Below, one piece after another: positions 51,640 through 62,260 of a DNA stretch of 64,000 nt. This DNA is from Rhynchosporium graminicola (lineage: Eukaryota > Ascomycota > Leotiomycetes > Helotiales > Ploettnerulaceae). The notes under the pieces are model-generated. The model saw nothing but the letters and a program-made list of their open reading frames with translations, made no database searches and had not been told where the DNA came from. Location: the NCBI GenBank assembly GCA_900074885.1, contig FJUW01000012.1, forward strand, positions 1,595,841 to 1,659,840. The letters run 5' to 3'. Within the stretch, counting starts at the first letter, position 1; each line of letters starts with the position of its first letter. A program made the position numbers and the translations under genes.

Positions 51640-54600
51640 TGTGAAGAGCGTGTGTGAGAGAGTATCGTCCCCAAGTGGAGGTGTCTGATATATGGCGAAG
51701 TTGTATCAACCAAGTGAACAACAAGCCTCTTGCTAGAAGAAGGGTGGTTGTATAGTTATGTTAGAGTCTTCCTCTACAATCCAATGTGTAGATGGGATGT
51801 GGTAGATGTGGTGGTCGTCGTCGTTGTCGTCGTTATGAAGAACGAGAATGAAGGAAGGAGGCGTCTTGTCTTGGAGGAAGGAAGGAGGAGTGGTGGTGTG
51901 GCATTTATTTGTAGCGCGCCTCTATCAAGCCAGATAACTGCGATGCGACTTTTGGACACATTACCAGAACTGTCCGAAGTCTGATTGGTTCGCTTCGCCT
52001 GGCTAGCTTGAGGACACGCTTGCGCTTGCGCTGTCTGGAATCGGACGGAAGATGAAGTAAGTAAGTCACTGCAGGGGAGGGCGGGGGTGAAGGCTCGAAG
52101 TGGAGACGGACGAACCAGGACCATATCAATGCTGGAGGAGCAGTGTGGAGGTCAAACGGTGAATATTTAATGCGTGAACAGGAAGAAGACACTTGTTATT
52201 TATTATGGCCGTACTGGTAGTCGAATAATCTGGATCGGATTGATTACTTATCCAAGGGACCAAGGGAGAGCGAGAGGATGGATGGATTGCATCCACGCCT
52301 AGATCTCTAATGGAAACTTCAACTGCAAGAAATGCGTACAGATCTAGGAGAATGCATGCATGTTGCGTTGCGTTGTGTTGCGTTGCGAAATTGGAACACT
52401 CGGTGATGGGATATGCATGACATTTTCTGGAACGTTCTGCTTCCTTCCATGCGGAGTATTGGACTTGCACTTGGACTTGTAATCTCAATGAGGCTCTTGG
52501 CTCTTGCGGGGATTTTTCTCATGAGGTTCGAAATAAGAACACATGGCAACATCTCTGATCGTACAGGGGTGATGGACTGCCGATCTCGTTATTGTGACTT
52601 CCTATGAGCGCGAGCAGGTGCGTTGCAACACCTTGGATTATGGCCATCGGACCTCATCTCAGATCATTTATCATTTATCATGCAATCTCGCCTCATCTCA
52701 TCATTCCGTCTGATGTCTTGAACTTCCTTTCCTCAGATCGAGAGTTCAAATAAAGTTCCCGGAGATTTACCATCCAGGTGTCCGTCCGTACCTTACAGCA
52801 CTGCACGCACGTAAAGAGACTAACCACTACACTCGGTGTATACTTGTATACAACTGGTACGGAGCGTTGCCTCTACTGGAGTCGCTGGGTGCAGGGGGTC
52901 CTCCTCGATCAAATAACTACCAAGATCCCAAAGAAATTATGGAAAACTAGACCCAAACAAGTTTCCGTATCTTCAAACACATCAACCCACTTTTTACTTC
53001 AATCTAATACATGTGCTGGTCTATAAGAACTCGACATGTGGTTCTCATACAGAGACTTAGCCCTGTCGACTAACCCGAGCAGAGGCAACAAACCACATCG
53101 ACCAGCTGGCTGTACTTATATCTCCCTCCGTATCTAGGCAGAACCGGAGAAACTTGACTCGACCAAAGCAACATACATCAACACATCCCTCTCCCATCAA
53201 ATCCATCTTCCCCTCAAACACATCTCTCCAACCAAAATCAACTTGGAATTTGTCCAAAACATACACGAGGTAAATCTCTCGATCTTCAACCCATCCTCGA
53301 TGAAGAAAATAAACCCTCTCACCCATCACAAGCGCTGTCAATCAGTCGGGAGATTCACGTCCATCTGACCATGACTCCTTGCGCTAATCCTCCCACCAGC
53401 CAGCCGTAAGCATAAAACCGAAATGCTCAATAATCCCTAGAGGCTAGAGCCAACTCCCTCCAACATTCTTAGTGAAGCACGTACCATCCCTCGATGGGAT
53501 TACGTGACTATCTTCAAACATTCCCCCATCCATACATATAACGGTGTGTACCAGCCCGATCATATAGCTTTAGCAAAGTCAATGTCACTATACCATCCTA
53601 ACAAGTAAAACTCCGCACCCATCAATCGTTCGTTCCCTAAAAGCCAAGCCAGACAGACAGACGCAAAAGAGTAGTTCTGAATACCCAAGGTAGGCAGGCA
53701 GCAAGAGGAAAATCCATCACCCAACAATTCCTACCTTGAACAGTTCCACAAACAGGGAATCACCAGTAGACGGTTGTTAGATAAGGGCCCCTCTGTCCTT
53801 AGAATCGCCCTTGAGTACCATTTCCAAGTTCTAACCATCTAACTTACACGATAATCGTCACAGGACTCTCTCTCTCTCACCTGATCGTTCGTTTCCCTCC
53901 CTCCTGCACGTTCCAGCAAAGGTATATACAAAAGAGTCGCATATAACACATATACCCAACCAATCCCTCCCAACCAACCAATCAACTTCACCAAGACAAA
54001 CAAATACAAAGAAAACTCCTTACCTAGGTCGACAGATATATGAATAAGAGCGCGAGGTAGCTAGCGAGTTGAATGCCTACCTAGGTACGTACCTCAGGGC
54101 GCAGTTCAGATTATCATGATATTATAGCCCTGCAAAACTTGAGACCTTGAACGTCAAAAAATCCCATCACGCTCTTCCTCACCAAACCGCCATCAGTCAG
54201 CCACACCCAAAACTCCACCTCAATTCCCCGGCAATCAGATACAAACCCCACACCCACACCCGCTTCCGCACCCGCACCACCTACCACCTCCCTAACTCGA
54301 TATCCTCACGACCATAACCACTCTATACCAATATACCATCCTGCCAGTATCAATTTCGAAAACCAACCAAGAACCACCCGTCGGAAGCACCGCTCACACC
54401 CTCACCCACCGGTTTTTCTCTCTCGCTAGGGATTGTTCAATACTTGAAATTCCTTTTTTCCTTTGGGTTCCCCCAGCTACAGTACTTACTTACTGCCTCG
54501 GAAGGTAAGCAAGGGAATGAACACCTTAAGGGTGCAGATATGATGCTTTTGTCTGGTTTACACACGGGTTAGTTACATGGAGCTGAATTAACTTGGATCC

Positions 54601-54825
54601 TAGATACCATTGAGGACTTGAAAACATACCAGATGATAGATTGGTGAGAATATCGTGGCACGTAGTACTGACAACAGCTCTTTGGTATCCAGTGTTGATG
54701 ACATAAAAATTGCTCGTTCAATAAAACCACACCGTTGTTCCTCTGTGATTGCTATATTTTTGCTGCTGCTAACGCAGTCCATGATATCACGCAAATGTGA
54801 CGGATCTCGATGAAGCGAGAGCAAT
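51640..54825. other. BiP promoter and long intergenic region
   Basis: The BiP side (51,640 to about 52,200) holds a GTC-rich run at about 51,810-51,833 and, on the minus strand, a CCAAT box at 51,984-51,988. A canonical unfolded-protein-response element could not be fixed. From about 53,350 to 54,580 the plus strand is strongly C/A/T-rich with few open frames and no recognisable gene. A minus-strand frame of 94 codons at 53341-53057 has no domain and no partner exon. The part near 54,826 is the 3' side of HBS1. Confidence 0.45.
52362..52386. repeat. GTTGC short tandem repeat
   Basis: Five GTTGC units in a row, one with T for C, upstream of BiP. Confidence 0.85.
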
Positions 54826-57671
54826 CTATTCCAACAACCCAGCCCCCACAGTCTCTCCACCGCTCCTAAGCACAACCCTCGCCCCCGCCTCCAAAGGCAC
54901 CAATGTATCCCCCTCAAAAACAATTCTCACACGCGCAACCTGACCCGGCTTCACAATCCTAACTTTTTTCTTCTTTCCCCCATTTCCCTCTCCCTTGCCC
55001 TCCTTATCTAACACACCCAAAATCCTCTCCACCCTCCCACTGACATGCATCCTACCACGATGAACATCCACACTGCCGGGCGTCAAAAACTCAAACGCCA
55101 AAACCTTCGCCGTGAACTCCTTCACGCAAACCACTGGGTTAGATGGCGAGCATAAAACGTCTCCGATTTTCAGATACTGCTCTTCTATGCCAGAGAGGTG
55201 GACAACGACATTACTGCCCGCAACCGCCCAATCTACGCCTTCATTGTCGATTTCCAGAGCTTTGATGAAGCATTTCTGCCCCGCCGGTTGAGCGAGTAAT
55301 GCATCTCCCGTTTGGAGAGAACCGGCCTCAATACGTCCGCTGATCGAGAGGGGGTTTTGTACGCCTCCACGAAAGATGTCACCTATTGTCAATCGTAGAG
55401 GCTTGCTTAGGGCGTGGATGATGGGTTCGGAATTCTCGAGTTCTTCGACCAGAGTTGTGCCTGTATACCAACTCATCAAATCCTTCTCCGTAGAAATTCT
55501 CGCGATATTATCGCCCAAAAGCCCGGAACAAGGTATAAACGAGATGTTCTTCGCTTGAAACCCAGCCGCTGTAAGGAAAGCCTCGACCTGATTCTTGATC
55601 TCCAGGAATCGGTCTTGAGACCAAGATACCGTATCGAGTTTATTCACAGCAATGATGAGTCGTTGAACACCCATACTTCTCACCAGTAGCGCATGTTCTT
55701 TCGTTTGACCTTTCAGCCCCGACTCAAAAGAGCCTGTGTTTGCGTCGACTACCAGGATTGCGAAATCCGCCTGCGCAGCACCAGCGATCATGTTTGGTAT
55801 GAAATCTCGATGACCAGGCGCATCCAGAATTGTAAACGACGTCTTTCCAGTTTCGAATTTGTTGGTTGCGATATCGATTGTGACGCCTCTACTTCTTTCT
55901 TCAGTTCCTTGGTCTAGGACCCAGGCAAGTGCGAAGGAGGATTTGCCCATTGACTCGGCTTCTCTCTTATATCTGTCTATCGTTCTTTGATCCACTACCT
56001 TCAGGTCATAGAGTAATCGGCCCATAAGAGTGGATTTGCCGGCGTCAACGTGACCTACTTATTCAGCATCGAGGACCTTTAAAGCTGTGAAAGAACTTAC
56101 CAATAACCACAAAATTCGCTGCATTCTTACTCTTCGCCTTCTCAAACTCGCTCAACACATCAAGATTCTTACTCCTTGCTCTCGGAGTATCGTCCAATTT
56201 AATAGCCTCAACCCCATTAGCGATTTGATCCGCCTTCTTCTCATTATTCGTCTTTGGAGGCCCTTTACTGCCTCCGCCACTTTTCGCTGCTAAAAATCAG
56301 TAGACATCACTTCACGGAAGGTCGAATGGCGGAGACGGAGGTCGTCGAACCTTTCGACTGCGCAGCAATGACGACGTCATCTGGACTAGGTCCTGCGAAA
56401 GGGTCAGCTGTTGTTGGTGCATCGGTTTGAGTATTGCTGTATGGAAGAGAAAAGAGGTTCGCTGAACTAGGACGTGGTGCGTTGGTCGGAGAAGTGCTGT
56501 CGCTGCTGAACATTGTGTTGGCGAACGCTGATGGTTCCGCCTGATCAAGTGTCGTTTCCTCCACCGGTACTTCACCTTCCGCATTGAACTCTCTCTCTAC
56601 CTGAATAGGTTTTGCTGCTTTCTCATGCGGATTCGAGTCTTTCCTCTTGCGTATAGGAAACCCCCTTGAAGAAGCCTTGGTCGGAGAAGATGGACCTTTA
56701 TCTTTCCCAGCATTCGAGCTGGAATTCAAAGTGAGATTCTCCATTGGCTTCTCAACTCCCAAACTACCACTCGATTTCTGCTCTGTAGCTTTCTTCTTCC
56801 TGGCCGCAGCCAAAGCTTGTAATTTCGACATCTTTGGTGCGCCATCTGAAGAACCGCCCAGTAGACCTCCTCGAGGATATAAGGGCGCAATGAACATAGT
56901 GTGTTGACCTGAAGGGGTGTGAAGCCATGGCATGTCCTTGAAGAAATCCGTATAGTCGAAAGGTTTCTCATAGCCTATCCTTCATCAGCCCTTATTCCTC
57001 TTTTCAATAAGGCAAACGAAAGTAAACCCACCTCCGCTTCCACAATCTACCACAAAAACCCCTTCTTCACCCACTTTCCCTAACCATAACCAGAGCCAGG
57101 CACATGAAATCCAGCATCCTCTCCGCACGAAAAAGAAAAAGTAAACCCACCTTTAATCTTCTTCTCCTTCTTCTCCCTCTTCGCCACAAACGTGCTTATC
57201 AAGTAACCAACCGACTTCTCGATATCGTAGTAGTAATGCCAGAGCGCTTCGTGTATCTGCTTGTCTGTGATGTGTGTTGCTGTTTCGGGGAGCTCAAGCC
57301 GGATTGCGATTGTGCCGACGCGCATGTTTTCTGCAAAGGGTGTGTCAGCTTTGTGTGCACTTGGTGTTTTCCAATCGTATCCATATCTGTAACCCCACCC
57401 AGTTCTTCTATTATGAAGAGTTTTTCATGGCAATCGTGGCGTGGCGGGGTGGAGGGGTAGGAATGTACAGACCTTGATCCTCTTCACTGAGCTCTGGACA
57501 CGACAATATATCAGCAAAGGATTCTAAACCTCTTCCAGATTTGTCCTTCGATCCATCGAAGAAGCAGATAGGCATACCTTCCGGACCGTCCTCCGCATAT
57601 GCCTCCCCACCGTCATAATCATCCATCTCGTCATCGAGATCCATATTCTTGACCAATTTATGGCGCGACAT
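54826..57671 (-). CDS. hbs1: Hbs1 translational GTPase (Dom34/Hbs1 ribosome rescue)
   Basis: eRF3-like GTPase that delivers Dom34/Pelota to stalled ribosomes for no-go and non-stop decay; cytosolic. Model: complement(join(54826..56054, 56101..56289, 56351..56974, 57151..57330, 57473..57671)), five exons, 806 aa. The N-terminus (MSRHKLVKNMDLDDEMDDYD) and the following HEALWHYYYDIEKSVGYLI block are the Hbs1 N-terminal domain. A Ser/Pro/Lys-rich linker follows, then the EF1A-like G domain from residue 398: G1 GHVDAGKST (split by the last intron), DAPGH, NKLD, and two beta-barrel domains ending RVVLRSGGETVGAGLLE. The third intron donor is assigned as GTTCGA at 56,350, a weak site, because it is the only one keeping frame into AAKSGGGSKGPP. 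That junction is the least certain. EF1A itself is excluded by the long N-terminal extension. Confidence 0.94.
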
Positions 57672-58222
57672 CTTGACTGTAGCCTATCTCAGAGATCTAC
57701 TGGTACAACGAAAGAAAATAGATCTGTTGTTGGCAGTAGGTAGAAGCCGGGTATGCTGGTAGATATCTCGATGTGCTTTGTTGGCGGGGTTATGTTTATT
57801 TTTTGGTGAGGTTGCGGCGCGGCTGCTGGTGGGGTTGATCGTCCACCGTCTTTAATGCCGTCATAGGAAGCGAGGTGGGCTTTTATTTAAATATACTTAA
57901 GCATAAGCCTATCACGAACGTCATGTTACTACAACGGATCAATGTTCAATCAATCGGAGGGCTTTGGGCATGCACTGTTTGGCGCATGGGAGGGAATGCA
58001 AGCTAGCTACATGTTTATGCAAACTCACAAGTTGTTTTATGTAGTTCAATTATGCCTGGCATGTCCAGCTAAGTTACCTCTCCTAGTGACACTGGATTCA
58101 GAGCCTCCATTCTGATCAGCCACGACAGATAAAAAAAGCCTCAGGGATGCACAATTTCATGACCATGACGCCATCGCTACTGTTCACTCGTGCTCCGCTT
58201 GCTCACCATTCGCTTTTGTATG
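57672..58222. other. Intergenic between HBS1 and VPS27
   Basis: 551 bp containing the HBS1 promoter and the VPS27 3' end, both on the minus strand. No gene or repeat seen. Confidence 0.5.
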
Positions 58223-60644
58223 TCAAAGTTCAATTAATGCTTCCTCCACTTTAGGTTGTTGCGGCGCGTGATGTGGTGCTGCCGGGAAAGCGTCCTGCGT
58301 ATACCCCCCATGCGTTATTCCAGGCTGCTGCCAAGGTTGTTGCGCTGGAGCTTGTTGCTGTGCTTGATAATAAGGAGCCCGCTGTGCTTGCTGAGGCGGC
58401 GCGTACTGCTGAGGTGGAGGAGCTTGCTGTTGTGTAGATTGTAGCTGCTGAGGCTGCTTAGCAGTTTGCAACGGCGAGACAGGTTGTTGAGCCGTAGACT
58501 GGTATTGCTGGGCAGATTGCTGGGTTTGTGGGTATTGTGGTTGCTGCTGCTCTGGCGCTTGCTGTGGTGGTGCCTGGTCTGGGGTATTGTAGTAAAATGA
58601 TGCACTCGGGTCAACAGACGGCGATGCAGCGGTTTCTGGGGTATAACCAGTTGGTGGATGAGAAGGGACGTTCATCGGTGTTTGTGGCGGAGCATTTATA
58701 GGTATTTGCTGCTGGACTGAGGTGCTTTCGGGTGGGTATGATGGTTGTTGGGAAACGTATGTGGCGGATGGATCTGAAGGCTGCCAACTGCCTGTTCTCT
58801 GAAGCTGGCCTGGATGCTGCTGAGGGTATTGATTATAGTTCTCCTTCCTTTGCTCTGGTCCGGGGTAGCCAGCCATAGGAGCTCGATTATCATATTGCTG
58901 GTATTGTTGTTGGGGCTGGCCGTACGAATAGGTTGACTGCGGGCGTGCGTATGGTTCCTGAGGAGCATTTCCAGTGTAATAATTTTCAGCCCCCCCTGCA
59001 GCACTTGGTACATTTGAAGGAATGGACGGATACATATTCGATGCTGGCCTCTGAGAAGGTAAGTTGTATCCGCCAATACTGTGCTGGTTGTATGTGCTAG
59101 AGAGACGTTCTTCGAGCATGCGATCATAATATCTCACAACTGTTGATAGCTTCGCATGAAGATCAAGAAGTGTGTCTACCTTTATCAGTATAGATCAACT
59201 ACCAAGTCCTTGGTACATACCGTGTTTGCTCATAGTCTCTCCATACGTTCTGGCAAGCTTCGGCCGAAGCTTATTGATGCCATCATACAGTTCCTGAATT
59301 TGTGGTTCTCTGAGAATAGTCCCGGGAGGTTGAGTCTGCAATCGATCGACGAGAGTGGAAAACAAGTTGATGTTCTCTGCTTCCACTGGGGTAAGCTCGT
59401 AATCCTTGTTAATAATCGGAACAGCCTTGGACGGAGCTGGGCCAGAAGAAGCTTGCTCCTTCATAGTTGCAGAATGCTTTTTCTTTTGTTCCTCCATATC
59501 CGCAAGAGAGGCAGCAATTGCGGCCTTTAGTTCATCGTCTTCATCCTCGGCAGGCTTGCTGGTCGCACTCTTGGATGCCCTGCTTGTAATCGCCGGAGCA
59601 GACGTTGGTTGGATCTTCGCTTGAGGGACGTACCCAGCTCCAACATGTCCGTTCACTTCCTCCAAACTCATGGCTAGTGCCTTTTGTATATCTTCGTCGA
59701 ATGTTGACTCTATTCGTGCGCTTCGGGGTTGCATGGTGTTGTTTTGTCGATGTTGCCTCAGTGGAGACCGAGGAGATGCAAACGAGCCTCCCTTCGATGA
59801 CTTGTCCGTCAACTTAATATAACATCCATCATCTACACGAACGGGCTGTATAATGCCCAGGTGTGGAAGAGGCAGGACTTTGGCGGAGCACTGTTGATCG
59901 AATACATTTCCACAGTTCCGGCAATGGTGCTTTCGATTTGTGAAGCTGAAGGCGGTTCTGCATCGCATACACACGTCCGAATCTGACCATTCCGGGGGCT
60001 ATTTTTCTTATCAGCTCTGAACAAATGTGCGATTTGAGGTACTTACAGCATTACTCAGTAACATGCTCTTCGCGACATCGACCTTCGGTGGGAAATGGAA
60101 GCCATCCCTCTGCAACTCTTTGTATGTCTCCCCGATATACGATAATTCGTGCTGTCCCTCTGTGGCAGTTGCCCATATCTGAATCAATTCCAGTATCTTC
60201 GCCTTGACTTCTTCGTTCACAGCAGCTCCGCCATATGCTTTCAGGAGCGACACAAGATTGTCCATGAACTCTCTGGAAGCGATCTCCGCCAGGAAGTGTG
60301 ATCCGCCATTCTTTACACATGTATCCGTAAGCTGTAGGAGACCTATCAGTATGTAGTCTTGTATGTCATCGGGCAGGAACTGACGTTGAGTGCGCTCAGT
60401 TGGAAATTCGGATTCTTGTTGCCTATTCGCCGTTTGAGTGACCGCATTGCCTCCTTGGATCCCACCGTCTTGGACCGTATGATATCGGAGATTTCGAGGT
60501 TGAGGGCAATATCCTCACTGCAATTTATTAGATACACTGTTGAGGTTTGGTGGGGGCTGTGGTGGATTCTTACAGAGAGCTCTGCGTAGCCTTGTCTATC
60601 TGGAGATCGAGCTCCGAGGTAGAGGCAAACCATCCTGCCATCAT
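58223..60644 (-). CDS. vps27: ESCRT-0 subunit Vps27 (VHS, FYVE, UIM)
   Basis: Endosomal ESCRT-0 protein that binds PI3P and ubiquitinated cargo and recruits ESCRT-I. Model: complement(join(58223..59175, 59221..59998, 60047..60331, 60385..60517, 60574..60644)), five exons, 739 aa. Domains: VHS about residues 8-150 ([16 protein letters not shown], then [13 protein letters not shown]); FYVE about 166-226 ([21 protein letters not shown]); two ubiquitin-interacting motifs near 264-278 ([15 protein letters not shown]) and 315-333 ([17 protein letters not shown]); a GAT-like helical part about 385-460; then a Gln/Pro-rich tail to the end. In the FYVE finger the Cys of FCxxC and of RVCxxC are both Asp (FDQQC, RVDDGC). 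The first of two adjacent ATGs is used. It faces the Doa4-type gene, whose product works on the same endosomal cargo. Confidence 0.96.
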
Positions 60645-61326
60645 GTTGCGACAATTCACAGTAAGCTTTTCTTCAAAAGATATGCGGAGTCTGTGATGTT
60701 TTCAGTGCGTGATTTGGTAGTAGTAGTGCGAGATGTGTTGACAATGGATCGATGCGGAGGTGGAGGTTGACAGTTGGGTAGCATGGAATAAAGCAGCGAG
60801 CGTGACATGACAGCTGAAAAGTGGAGCTGATTGAAGAGGCTGTGAAGCGCGGGCGCGGCTATCGATATTGCCAGGCGCCGACTATGATTTCAAAGTGATG
60901 AAGCGAATCTATACTTTCCTTCGATTTGATTTTAAAAGCAAAGTCAAATTATTCCTCGCACTAAATAGGCAGTTCCCATGATGCCGACAGTCAGATAAGT
61001 GAAAATTATTATTGAAATGATCCGCCTCGCCGTATTCAGCTACTGCTTTATAGTTTCAATAGCGCAGCCAGATTCTCCTCATTCAATCTGAAGAGAACAA
61101 CTTCCAAATCGAATCTGACCGCAAGCTTCCACATCTTCGAGACTTCTTTTTTTTTGTATCCTCTCCCTAACTCCGGTTATCTTGCAACTTTTTGACGGCA
61201 TTTGCCCCTGGCATTTCCTGCCTGAGTCAAGGCCCCTTCCCTTGGCTCTGATTTATGCTTTACTAGGTCTAGCGAGGAAAGTGAAAGTACCGGTATAAGT
61301 ATCAGCATTCTAGTTAGAGACTCGTA

Positions 61327-61343
61327 AGGTAGGTAGGTAGGTA
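61327..61343. repeat. AGGT short tandem repeat
   Basis: Four AGGT units. Several further AGGTA/TAGGTA words lie within the next 200 bp. Confidence 0.85.
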
Positions 61344-61669
61344 TCTCTGTAGTCCGAACAGGCCTTCTTGGTAGATACCGTAGGTCGGGACGTAGGTACC
61401 GATCTATGTATTAATACTGCTTGCTCCATTGTATAGATAAGGGATCGAGCATTTCACAAGATTAGTTATTCTACATGATGGATAGTCCCTAGCATCTAGC
61501 AAACAATTACACCTATGTACTTAGGTAGGGTATCGAATGTTGTTGCACCAGTAGGAGGAAGATCCAGACAGATTATCTGCATGAAGCCTCACTTAGACCA
61601 GACCCGCTGAATTGTGGTGGGCCATGACGACTGCTCTGCCCCACCCTGCCCCCCGTCCGTCACTGGATG

Positions 61670-61695
61670 CGACACGACACGACACGACAACGACA
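61670..61695. repeat. CGACA short tandem repeat
   Basis: Four perfect CGACA units plus a fifth after one extra A. Confidence 0.85.
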
Positions 61696-61827
61696 TGGTA
61701 CGGGCTGGGCGGGAGACTGTTGCGTGGAATGAATGGAATTGGAATTCGACTTCATTCTCAAGGGCCCCGACAGGAATGTGAATCTCCACAAGCCGAACAA
61801 TGGAACTACAATAACAAACACGACATC

Positions 61828-61854
61828 CTCCATTCTCCATTCTCCATTCTTCAT
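61828..61854. repeat. CTCCATT short tandem repeat
   Basis: Three perfect 7-bp units and a partial fourth in the putative leader of the deubiquitinase gene. Confidence 0.85.
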
Positions 61855-62260
61855 GCCTGCCGCCGCTGCTTCTCACATTTCCCTTCTCTCTCGACATCTC
61901 CATCGGCGCTCTGTCCCTTGATATTCTCGTCAAGTCACCAAATCTTCTTACTTAGGTACCTAACTACATCGCCCCAAGGACAACCTTGAGCGCCCTACCT
62001 TGATCTGACACCCACGACTTGCTTTACCCTACCAATCTACGAATACAGGAACATTACCTCTTGCGACGAATCCATACTTTCATCCTTCTCAAGACACTCG
62101 TTGAAGCGACCCGCGGTAGCAGCTTCAAGTATAGCAACCACCCCGACACAATCCTCCTCCAGTCGCAACCCATTTTCGAACCTCCTCCGAGCCTCATCAT
62201 CCTGCCGTAACCTTCCCAGAGGATCGATATGCTCTAGACGAGCACTTTAAATTTCACGGT

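Larger units (their letters stand above)
60645..62260. promoter_or_regulatory. Divergent intergenic region between VPS27 and the deubiquitinase gene
   Basis: 1.6 kb with both promoters. It holds three short tandem repeats (listed separately). The final 350 bp before 62,261 are C/T/A-rich like fungal leaders and could contain a leader intron, not resolved. No coding gene is supported. Confidence 0.45.

Noticed and set aside
53057..53341. 94-codon minus-strand frame between BiP and HBS1
   Set aside because: No domain, no neighbouring exon with a usable splice site, and no homologue recognised by eye.
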